Below are positions 9,074-15,215 of a stretch of DNA of 15,215 bases, one piece after another. A program made the position numbers and the translations under genes. The DNA is from an uncultured Collinsella sp. (GTDB lineage: Bacteria; Actinomycetota; Coriobacteriia; Coriobacteriales; Coriobacteriaceae): assembly GCA_900548495.1 (NCBI GenBank), contig URKT01000049.1, forward strand, positions 1-15,215. Reading direction: 5' to 3'. Below the pieces are notes generated by a model. The model was not told the DNA's origin, searched no databases, and saw nothing but the letters and a program-made list of their open reading frames with translations. Each line of letters starts with the position of its first letter. Within the stretch, counting starts at the first letter, position 1.

Positions 9074-9127
9074 GCAAATTGCCTTTCGTTCGATATGCTG
9101 CACGCCTTTATACCCGATTTAGAGCAA

Positions 9128-9209
9128 GGGGGACAGGTTAATCTGCACCAATGTGGTGCAAACATACCTGTCCCCGGAATACCAAGACGGTGCAAACGTA
9201 CCTGTCCCC
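9128..9209. repeat. GGGGACAGGT / ACCTGTCCCC palindromic element with extra direct copy
   Basis: GGGGACAGGT (9129-9138) is the inverse of ACCTGTCCCC (9166-9175). Nested inside is a second dyad, TGCACCA (9144-9150) with TGGTGCA (9154-9160), giving a cruciform-like structure. The right half, a 21-nt stretch from GGTGCAAAC to ACCTGTCCCC at 9155-9175, is repeated at 9189-9209 with one mismatch. It lies between csoR and the zinc-ribbon gene. This resembles REP-like elements of the kind linked to RAYT transposases, but no transposase gene is in this window. It may also act as the operon terminator. Confidence 0.8.
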
Positions 9210-9219
9210 AATGCCCCAA

Positions 9220-9492
9220 TTACTTGGAGAGTTTGTCGACGACGCGTTCGATTTCGGCGAGTTTGGCGGCTTTGAGGTCTTCGTCGCCCGATTCGATTGC
9301 CGAAGTCACGCAGCCCTCGATATGCGCCTTGAGCACGTCGGCGTTAATGCGCGCGAGGAGCGCCTGTGTGGCCATGAGCTGTGTGGAGATATCGACGCAG
9401 TAGCGGTCCTCCTCGACCATCCGCAGGATGCCGTCGATCTGACCGCGTGCCGTCTTGAGCATGCGGGTCACCGATTTATGGTCTGCCATCAT
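9220..9492 (-). CDS. csoR: Copper-sensing transcriptional repressor CsoR
   Basis: This 90-residue all-helical repressor of the CsoR/RcnR (DUF156) family is a DNA-binding cytosolic oligomer that leaves its operator when it binds Cu(I). The signature start KSVTRMLKTARGQIDGILRM is present. The copper ligands are C32, H57 and C61 (C-x24-H-x3-C), which is the copper-type set. Length is normal. The start is the ATG at 9492 (an adjacent ATG at 9489 is possible), with GAGGA six bases before it. It lies 39 nt after copZ and is probably the last gene of the copA-copZ-csoR transcript. A matching operator is present in the copA promoter, so it likely represses its own operon. Confidence 0.94.
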   Translation of the reverse strand: MMADHKSVTRMLKTARGQIDGILRMVEEDRYCVDISTQLMATQALLARINADVLKAHIEGCVTSAIESGDEDLKAAKLAEIERVVDKLSK

Positions 9493-9531
9493 GGCGGGTC
9501 CTCGTTTCTGGTCGGGGGTACGTGCGGGTCG

Positions 9532-9753
9532 TTATGCGGCGGTCACCGAAAGGGCGTGGAACTTCTCGCCGGCGCCCTCGACGGCGGCAGCGAGCTGCTC
9601 AGCGGTCACGGTGTCGGCGCACTCCACCTGTACGGTCTGAGTCTCGTGATCGGCGTCGGCGTCGGTCACGCCGGCCACGTTGAGCAACGCCGTCTCGACG
9701 GTGGCGTCGCAGTGGCCGCACATAAGGCCGGAAGTCTTAATTGTGAAACGCAT
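9532..9753 (-). CDS. copZ: Copper chaperone, HMA-domain protein
   Basis: This 73-residue single heavy-metal-associated domain carries Cu(I) in the cytosol, usually delivering it to CopA or CsoR. The metal loop is GLMCGHC (residues 9-15) with ligands C12 and C15. Most relatives have GM(T/S)CxxC; here the usual methionine position is leucine, with a methionine shifted next to the first cysteine. The rest of the fold (VETALLNVAGV, then QTVQVECADTVTAEQL) fits beta-alpha-beta-beta-alpha-beta. The frame is open upstream to 9864, but GAGAGGAA just before the ATG at 9753 and the family N-terminus (MRFTIKTSGL) fix the start. It sits between copA (147 nt, with a long hairpin) and csoR (39 nt). Confidence 0.92.
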   Translation of the reverse strand: MRFTIKTSGLMCGHCDATVETALLNVAGVTDADADHETQTVQVECADTVTAEQLAAAVEGAGEKFHALSVTAA

Positions 9754-9778
9754 GGGTATTCCTCTCTGTTGTGTCGGC

Positions 9779-9871
9779 TTTCCCAGGCACCCGACCTTGA
9801 CCTTCAAGCCGTCGCTCGCGTACCAAAGTACGCGTCGCTCCTCTTTCAGGTCAATCTCGGGCACCTGGAAA
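9779..9871. repeat. Long imperfect inverted repeat between copA and copZ
   Basis: The left arm (9779-9823) and right arm (9828-9871) pair over roughly 31 of 44 positions around a CAAA tetraloop. Strong blocks are CGCGTAC / GTACGCG at the tip, TTGACCT / AGGTCAA in the middle and TTTCC / GGAAA at the base. A GTCGCTC direct repeat flanks the tip. In the copA-copZ transcript it would form a long hairpin. It could partly terminate transcription, set the copA:copZ ratio or protect RNA ends, or be a dispersed repeat. Confidence 0.75.
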
Positions 9872-9900
9872 ACCCGTTCTAAATGGACTTAATGGCGATC

Positions 9901-12240
9901 CTATTTTGCCACTTTGGGCTTAAAGGATTTTAGGCGCAGAGCGTTGCTTACGACACATACGCTCGACAGGCTCATGGCCGCAGCGCCAAACATCGGCGAG
10001 AGCTGCCATCCGGTGAGCGGGAAGAACACGCCCGCCGCCAGCGGAATGCCGATGCCGTTGTAGAACAGCGCCCAGAACAGGTCCTGCTTGATGTTGCGGA
10101 TCGTGGCGCGCGAAAGCTCGATGGCCCGCGCAACATCCATGAGGTCACTGCGCATGAGCACCACATCAGCCCCTTCTTTGGCGATGTCGGCGCCGGTGCC
10201 GATAGCAAGGCCCACGTCGGCGCGCGCCAGGGCGGGGGAGTCATTGATGCCGTCGCCCACCATGGCGACCTTGCCGCCCGCATCCTGCAGTTCGCGCACG
10301 TGGCGTTCCTTGTCGGCGGGGAGAACGTCGGCGATGACCTGTTCGCTGCTCAGCCCCACGCGGCGGGCGATCGCTTCGGCGGTGACGCGGTTGTCGCCGG
10401 TGAGCATGCGCACGTCGACGCCAAGCGAGCGCAGTGCGGCGATGGCCCCGGCGCTCGTCTCCTTGACCTCGTCAGCCACGGCAACGGTGCCGGCAAGCTC
10501 GCCGTTCTTGGCAAAGAACAGCGGCGTCTTGCCCTCGGCGGCAAATTGCTCGGCAAGACCCGCGGGCACGGTAACGCCCAACTCGTTCATCAGGCGTACG
10601 TTGCCGGCTGCAATGGCGTTTTGCCCCTCGCGCGCCGTAACGCCGCGACCGGGCACGGCGGTAAAGTCCTCGACCATGCGTGCGACGATCTCGCGTGTCT
10701 CGCACTCGGCCATAATCGCCTCGGCCAGCGGGTGCTCGCTCGAGCGCTCCAACGCGGCGGCCAGCTTGAGCAGCGCCTTTTCGCTCATGGCGGGCGAGCC
10801 GTCGGCGCGCGTGGCTGCCACGATATCGGTCACGGCAGGCTTACCGCGGGTGACGGTGCCCGTCTTGTCGAGCACCACGGTGCCCACGCTGCGCAGGTTC
10901 TCCAGTGCCTCGGCGCTCTTAAACAGAATGCCCATCTCGGCGCCCTTGCCGGTGCCGACCATAATGGCGACGGGCGTGGCCAGGCCCAGCGCGCACGGGC
11001 AGCTGATCACCAGCACAGCGACGGCGGAGGTGAGCGCTTCGTTGACGCTTCCGGTCAGTGCCATCCACACCACGAAGGTCACGGCCGAGATCACGAACAC
11101 CACGGGCACAAACACGCCGGCGACCTTGTCGGCCAGGCGGGCGATGGGCGCCTTGGTGGCGTTGGCATCCTCGACGAGCTGGATAATCTTGGCGAGCGAC
11201 GTGTCGGCGCCCACACGCGTGGCGCGGAAGGTAAACGAGCCCGTGCGGTTGACCGTGGCCGCATTGACAGTGTCGCCGGCGGTCTTCTCCACGGGGATGG
11301 ACTCGCCGGTGAGCGCGCTCTCGTCCACGGCCGAGCTGCCCTCGAGCACCACGCCATCGACGGGGATGGACTCGCCGGGGCGCACGCGCAGGACCTGGCC
11401 GGGAAGGATGGCGTCGACATCGACGGTGGTTTCGGTGCCGTCCTCTGCTACGACGGTCGCGGTCTTGGGCGCCAAGTCGATGAGCGCCTCGATGGCGCCG
11501 CCGGTCTTGGATTTGCTGCGTGTCTCGAGATATTTGCCCACGGTGACGAGCGACAGGATTGTGCCGGCGCTCTCAAAATACAGGTTGTCCATGCCCGTCA
11601 TCATGGCCTCGTGGACCTGACCCGCGGCTAGCTGGTCGGCCATGATGAACATGGCGTAGAGCGACCAGGCGATGGAAGCAGTGGCGCCCACGGCAATAAG
11701 GGCGTCCATGGTAGGCGCGCCGTGCGCAAGCGATTTAAACCCGTTGATAAAGTATGCGTCGTTGACGTAGACGATGGGAATGAGCAGGACGAGCTCGGTG
11801 AGCGCGAGCGTCATGCTGTGGGTGTGGTCGGTGAAGACGCCGGGCAGTGGCCAACCGAGCATGTGCCCCATGCCTATGTAGAACAGTGGGATGAGGAATA
11901 CGATCGAGACGATGAGGCGGGTGCGCATGGCAGAGGCGGCGGCCTCCAACTTTTTGGTCGGCGACTCCATATGGGCGGCGCCGGACCTGGCTTGCGCACT
12001 TCCGCTTTGGACAGCGTCGGTGCCCGCGCTGACGGGCGAGGCCGAGTAGCCCGCGCGGTCGACAGCGGTGCAGATGTCGTCGGGGGAGACCTGCGCAGGG
12101 TCGTAGTCCACCAGCATAGAGCCGGCGAGCAGATTGACCGCGACGCTTTGGACGCCGTCGAGCTTGCTCACGGCACGGTCCACGTGCGCCTGGCAGGCGG
12201 CGCACGTCATGCCGCCCACATCGAACTTATCTTGAGCCAT
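9901..12240 (-). CDS. copA: Copper-exporting P1B-type ATPase
   Basis: This 779-residue membrane pump drives Cu(I) out of the cytosol using ATP. The N-terminal HMA domain has GMTCAAC (C13, C16), linked by a Ser/Ala-rich stretch to the membrane domain. The actuator domain carries TGES (311-314). The membrane metal site is C414-P-C416 in SCPCALGLATPVA. The phosphorylation site is D458 in DKTGT. HPLAEAI is the P1B-specific HP motif, and GDGIND is at 662-667. A C-terminal helix pair ends in KSFKPKVAK. There is one HMA domain and length is normal. The frame is open to 12282, but AAAGGAGA just before the ATG at 12240 and the family start MAQDKFDVGGMTC support 12240. It is the first gene of the copA-copZ-csoR operon, with a CsoR-type operator in its promoter. 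Confidence 0.96.
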   Translation of the reverse strand: MAQDKFDVGGMTCAACQAHVDRAVSKLDGVQSVAVNLLAGSMLVDYDPAQVSPDDICTAVDRAGYSASPVSAGTDAVQSGSAQARSGAAHMESPTKKLEAAASAMRTRLIVSIVFLIPLFYIGMGHMLGWPLPGVFTDHTHSMTLALTELVLLIPIVYVNDAYFINGFKSLAHGAPTMDALIAVGATASIAWSLYAMFIMADQLAAGQVHEAMMTGMDNLYFESAGTILSLVTVGKYLETRSKSKTGGAIEALIDLAPKTATVVAEDGTETTVDVDAILPGQVLRVRPGESIPVDGVVLEGSSAVDESALTGESIPVEKTAGDTVNAATVNRTGSFTFRATRVGADTSLAKIIQLVEDANATKAPIARLADKVAGVFVPVVFVISAVTFVVWMALTGSVNEALTSAVAVLVISCPCALGLATPVAIMVGTGKGAEMGILFKSAEALENLRSVGTVVLDKTGTVTRGKPAVTDIVAATRADGSPAMSEKALLKLAAALERSSEHPLAEAIMAECETREIVARMVEDFTAVPGRGVTAREGQNAIAAGNVRLMNELGVTVPAGLAEQFAAEGKTPLFFAKNGELAGTVAVADEVKETSAGAIAALRSLGVDVRMLTGDNRVTAEAIARRVGLSSEQVIADVLPADKERHVRELQDAGGKVAMVGDGINDSPALARADVGLAIGTGADIAKEGADVVLMRSDLMDVARAIELSRATIRNIKQDLFWALFYNGIGIPLAAGVFFPLTGWQLSPMFGAAAMSLSSVCVVSNALRLKSFKPKVAK

Positions 12241-12287
12241 GGCTTCTCCTTTCTGTGACGTAGTGTCGGAAATGTTAACCATCCGAT

Positions 12288-12318
12288 ACTATACACCCAT
12301 ACCCCCTGGGGGTGTCCA
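12288..12318 (-). promoter_or_regulatory. copA promoter with CsoR-type operator
   Basis: On the - strand, TGGACA (12318-12313) is a good -35. The -10 is either TATAGT (12293-12288, 19-nt spacer) or TGTATA (12295-12290, 17-nt spacer). Between them lies ATACCCCCTGGGGGTGT (12299-12315 on +), whose ACCCCC-T-GGGGGT core is a perfect dyad like known CsoR boxes (G/C tract flanked by AT). Bound CsoR would cover the promoter, and Cu(I) would release it. The csoR gene is in the same operon. The operator match is seen in the sequence; binding is an inference from the family. Confidence 0.85.
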
Positions 12319-12391
12319 GTACAGAAATAATATATGAGATTTCGTTACAGATGAGGATGGATGGTTGGCCGATGGACCGTCCCAACCAAGC

Positions 12392-12609
12392 ATCTCAATC
12401 TGTAACATCTAGCAGGGAAAATGACCTCTAACTGTTACAGATCGAGACATTGCGTCGAGCCACAACTTAACGTCTCAATCTGTAATATCTGGGGACCGTT
12501 TTGCCTGCTAGATGTTACAGATCGAGACAAACCATTCGGGGGTAACCCGAACATCTCGATCTGTAACAGTAAGACCGATATTTGGGTCCTAGATGTTACG
12601 GATCGAGAC
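12392..12609. repeat. Palindromic repeat array C, three units
   Basis: Units at 12392-12448, 12472-12528 and 12553-12609 have 27-nt cores, gaps of 23 and 24 nt and periods of 80 and 81 bp, exactly the geometry of array A. The arms are ATCTCAATCTGTAAC / GTTACAGATCGAGAC, GTCTCAATCTGTAAT / GTTACAGATCGAGAC and ATCTCGATCTGTAAC / GTTACGGATCGAGAC. In units 2 and 3 the right arm is preceded by CTAGAT, the complement of the ATCTAG found after the left arm in unit 1 and in array A unit 3, so the ancestral arms were probably about 21 nt. The array lies between the copA promoter (74 nt away) and the terminator of the surface-protein gene. Confidence 0.93.
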
Positions 12610-12640
12610 AATCTCGGAGCAGATGCCCCGGGCATACAAC

Positions 12641-12678
12641 GTAAAACGCCGGGGCGCCCGCGTGATGGGCGTCCCGGC
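12641..12678 (-). terminator. Intrinsic terminator of the surface-protein gene
   Basis: GCCGGGGCGCCC (12648-12659) and GGGCGTCCCGGC (12667-12678) form a 12-bp GC-rich stem with one wobble and a 7-nt loop. Read on the - strand it is followed by GTTTTA, a short T-run. It lies about 60 nt after the stop codon of the surface-protein gene. Confidence 0.85.
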
Positions 12679-12738
12679 GCATGCTGGGCAGGGTTTGCGA
12701 AGCGGTGGGAGGGAGGAGAAGCCGTCCTCCCGAAACCC

Positions 12739-15168
12739 TTACTCCTGACGACGTTTCTTGTCGGTTAGGAAGACTCCGGCGGCTACGAGCACGACACCTC
12801 CGATGACAAACGTCTCACCGGCGAGCGCAGCATTGTCGCCTGTGGCGGGAAGTGCCGAGTTGGCGGCCGTCTTGGCGTTGCCGGCAGACGGCTTTCCAGC
12901 AACCGGCTTAGCGGCAGCCTGCGTGATCTTGGCCTGCTCGGCCTTCGCCGCCTCTTGCTCCTGGTGGGCGATCTCGTCCTTCAGGGCTTGCTCGGCGGCT
13001 ACGCGTTTTGCCTTCGCCTCGTTGTAGCTGTTGAGAGCCGCGGTGTAGGCGGGCGTCGCAGCATCAAGGTCTGCCTGAGCGGTATCAAGTGCGACCTTTG
13101 CGTTATGTTCTGCCTGCTTGGCGGCGACGCACTTGGCAAAGAGGGCATTGAGCGTATCGTTCGCGTTTGCGTCAGAGCCAGTAGCAATACCGTTTTCGAC
13201 GTTGATGGACTTGAGCTTTCCAAGGGCGGAGGCAGCAACGTCCGATGCAGCCTGAGAATTCTCGACCGCCTGTTCGGCGTTCGCGATGGCATCATTTGCC
13301 GCACCAAGGGCGACTCCGGCCTCAGTCACTGCTGCGTCGGCGTCCTTCTTGGCCGCCTTGGCCGCGGTAAGATTGTTGGCCGCGTTGCTCAGGGCGTCGG
13401 CATGGGCCTTCTTTGAAGCAAAGTCGTTTTTCGTCGTGGTCAGATCGCTCGCAGCGTGCTCCGCGGTCGCCGCCTTGGCCTCGGCGTTGTCCTTCGCGGT
13501 GTCGAGGGCCTGCTTCTTGGCAGCCGCGTCGCGCTCCGCCTTTTCGAGAGCACTCTGGGCAGACGTCTGGGCTGCCGTGGCTTCATCAAGCGTTTGATGG
13601 GCCTTGTCAGCCTTTTCCTGAGCCGCAGCAACATCGGCAGAATACTTGGCAAGTTCCTTCTTTGCATCTTGCAGAGCCTGCTGCTTTACGAGAGTCTCTG
13701 CTTTGGCGTCATCAACCTTCTTCTGACTCTGAGCGGCTTGCTCTTGCGATGCCTTAAGCTCGGCGCGCTTCTGGTTGACGACCTGCTCTGCGGTCGCCAC
13801 GTTACTTTGGGCGGCTTTGACCTGGTCTTCGGCTTCGGTAACTTTTCCGTTTGCCTTGGCGAGATTCTGCTCTGCTAGGGCAACAGCGGCGGCGGCACTT
13901 GCTACGCTGTCGTTCTTGGCGGCAAGGTTGCTGTTCGCGGTATCAACGCCTTCCTGCTTTTGAGCGGCGAGGGTCTCAGCTACCTTTACGGCATTGGCTT
14001 TCGATGCCGCTGTGCTGCGCTTTTGTTCAAGGTCCGTCTTTGCGGCGGCGAGCTTTTCGCTGGCTTTGGAGAGGCTCAGCTGATACTGATCAAAGAGATT
14101 CTCGAGTTCATCGATCGAGTATTCTTTCTCGTACGAACCGTAATTGTTGTCGATCTCCAAGACGAACACATACGGCCAAAGGGTTCCGCGCGAGTTGATG
14201 CCGTATCCCATGGTTTTGGCGTTAGGTTGTACGATATTCAAATAATGGCCGACGGTGCCAAAACCCACGCCTTGGGCTCCGAATTCGGTACCGTGACTCC
14301 AGAAAGTCTTCCAAGCATCTTTGGGGGCAACGTTGCCAAGGCCGGCTTTCGCTGCAGCATCGTCAAATATTTTCTTTTCGCCATCAACCCATTGGTGCGC
14401 GATGTTTTCTTTCGTGCTGAAGTTCCAAGCGGCATTTTCAAATCCGGCATAGTCTGAGTGCCCCTTCGTTGCGTCGGAGTAATTGGAATCAGACTGAGCG
14501 ATTGCCATTTGCTCTGCCGTCACCTTAAGCTCGCTAAGACCGACGCTTTTGCGATATTCATTAATCTCGCGCAGCTTGTCAAACGATAGCTTGGCGTTGT
14601 CGAGTGACGTGCCGTCTTTTTTATCGCCAATGGTCGTCGGGTTTTTATCGCTCTGCCTATAGATGATGTTTGCAGCGTCGTTGGCACCGATGGACTGGTA
14701 GAAGCCGATGACACTCTGCGCCTCCGCCGTCGTTGCCTTATCGGTTGCCGCCTTGCACGTATCGTATGCTTTCTGTGCATCGATAACGGCTTGATCGGCG
14801 GCCGCCTGGTTTGCCTTGGCAGTATCGAGCGCCTTGTCTGCCTGCTCCTTCTCGGCTTTTGCCTGGTCGACTTGTTTCTGAGCGGCCTTTGCTTTCTCCA
14901 ATTCGGTAGCATGTGCCTGCTTTGCCGAGGTCAACTCCGATTGCGCCGCATCGGCTTTCGTCTGGGCTGCCGTTACATCATTTTCGGCTGCTGCGACTGT
15001 CTGCTTCTTGGCTTCGAGCTCGCTTTCGGCACCGGTGAGGGCGTCCTGCTTGGATGCAACGTCGCTATTTGCCTGAGAAAGGCCTGCTTCGGCAGCCGCC
15101 TGCTGCTGCTTCGCCTGGTCGAGTGCGCTTTGGGCGGCATCGACCTTTGCCTGGGCGGCGTCATACTC
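12739..15168 (-). CDS. LPXTG wall-anchored coiled-coil surface protein with CAP domain, 5'-truncated
   Basis: The last 809 residues of a large exported protein; the start and signal peptide are missing. Numbering is from the first native codon at 15168. Residues about 1-175 are alanine-rich heptad coiled coil. Residues about 199-340 form a CAP/SCP (PR-1-like) domain: LREINEYRKSVGL at its start, H237 in GHSDY, ENIAHQW, and H308 in GHYLNIV, the usual paired histidines. Residues about 350-750 are again long Ala/Lys/Glu/Gln coiled coil. The C-terminus is a sortase signal: LPATG (12838-12852), a hydrophobic helix (VIGGVVLVAAGVFL) and the basic tail KKRRQE. It would be covalently attached to peptidoglycan and project outward. 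CAP domains in bacteria are varied, so the role (adhesion, wall binding) is not determined. The open frame continues to 15204, but those twelve codons are adapter sequence. Confidence 0.92.
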   Translation of the reverse strand, partial: EYDAAQAKVDAAQSALDQAKQQQAAAEAGLSQANSDVASKQDALTGAESELEAKKQTVAAAENDVTAAQTKADAAQSELTSAKQAHATELEKAKAAQKQVDQAKAEKEQADKALDTAKANQAAADQAVIDAQKAYDTCKAATDKATTAEAQSVIGFYQSIGANDAANIIYRQSDKNPTTIGDKKDGTSLDNAKLSFDKLREINEYRKSVGLSELKVTAEQMAIAQSDSNYSDATKGHSDYAGFENAAWNFSTKENIAHQWVDGEKKIFDDAAAKAGLGNVAPKDAWKTFWSHGTEFGAQGVGFGTVGHYLNIVQPNAKTMGYGINSRGTLWPYVFVLEIDNNYGSYEKEYSIDELENLFDQYQLSLSKASEKLAAAKTDLEQKRSTAASKANAVKVAETLAAQKQEGVDTANSNLAAKNDSVASAAAAVALAEQNLAKANGKVTEAEDQVKAAQSNVATAEQVVNQKRAELKASQEQAAQSQKKVDDAKAETLVKQQALQDAKKELAKYSADVAAAQEKADKAHQTLDEATAAQTSAQSALEKAERDAAAKKQALDTAKDNAEAKAATAEHAASDLTTTKNDFASKKAHADALSNAANNLTAAKAAKKDADAAVTEAGVALGAANDAIANAEQAVENSQAASDVAASALGKLKSINVENGIATGSDANANDTLNALFAKCVAAKQAEHNAKVALDTAQADLDAATPAYTAALNSYNEAKAKRVAAEQALKDEIAHQEQEAAKAEQAKITQAAAKPVAGKPSAGNAKTAANSALPATGDNAALAGETFVIGGVVLVAAGVFLTDKKRRQE

Positions 15169-15215
15169 CTGTCTCTTATACACATCTCCGAGCCCACGAG
15201 ACATGCGCAGATCTC
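15169..15215. other. Sequencing adapter (Nextera) at contig end, not genomic DNA
   Basis: 15169-15202 is the complete 34-nt Nextera read-2 transposase adapter in reverse complement, beginning with CTGTCTCTTATACACATCT. It is followed by an 8-nt index, ATGCGCAG (15203-15210), and ATCTC, the first bases of the P7 flank. In the - strand frame this encodes MSRGLGDVYKRQ, a peptide familiar from mis-assembled metagenome proteins. True sequence ends at 15168. Confidence 0.98.

Noticed and set aside
9754..9864. 37-codon N-terminal extension of CopZ
   Set aside because: It would encode the long hairpin. The family begins at the ATG at 9753, which has a good ribosome binding site.
10088..11631. Two long + strand open frames (510 and 443 codons)
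   Set aside because: Both are antisense to copA and have the low-complexity composition of shadow frames.
15169..15204. Natural start codon and first twelve residues of the surface protein
   Set aside because: The bases match the Nextera adapter exactly and are followed by an index and flank sequence. A surface protein would also need a signal peptide.

Overview
The window looks like a piece of a high-GC, Gram-positive gut actinobacterium of the Coriobacteriia. Collinsella or a close relative is my best guess, from overall gene flavour, GC-rich third codon positions and an LPXTG wall-anchored protein; this was not checked by search. The far right end runs into Illumina Nextera adapter sequence, so the DNA comes from an assembled sequencing contig that stops there.

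Left region (1-4.4 kb, + strand): the 3' two thirds of gltB and a complete gltD. These are the large and small subunits of NADPH-dependent glutamate synthase (GOGAT), which makes glutamate from glutamine and 2-oxoglutarate. The pair is followed by a strong hairpin carrying a GTCCCC/GGGGAC dyad. Next comes a 235-residue protein of unknown function whose ribosome binding site is partly inside a predicted hairpin.

Middle region (5.5-8.6 kb, + strand): a putative PD-(D/E)XK-like (DUF559/Vsr-like) nuclease gene sits between two arrays of an unusual palindromic repeat, three units before it and two after. It is followed by a metal-dependent amidohydrolase of the imidazolonepropionase/prolidase-like type and a bidirectional terminator.

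Right region (8.6-12.3 kb, - strand): a small membrane zinc-ribbon protein, then a copper-resistance operon read as copA (Cu+-exporting P1B ATPase), copZ (copper chaperone) and csoR (copper-sensing repressor). A near-perfect CsoR-type operator lies between the -35 and -10 of the copA promoter, so the operon probably senses and controls itself. A long imperfect hairpin separates copA from copZ.

Far right (12.3-15.2 kb): a third array of the palindromic repeat (three units), a terminator, and the 3' part of a large surface protein (- strand) with alanine-rich coiled coils, a central CAP domain and a C-terminal LPATG sortase signal.

The most unusual feature is the repeat family. Eight units in three intergenic arrays each have two 15-nt inverted arms (consensus GTCTCGATCTGTAAC / GTTACAGATCGAGAC) separated by exactly 27 nt of mostly unique sequence. 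Within an array the units are spaced by 23 or 24 nt, giving an 80/81-bp period. I do not recognise it as a named element.
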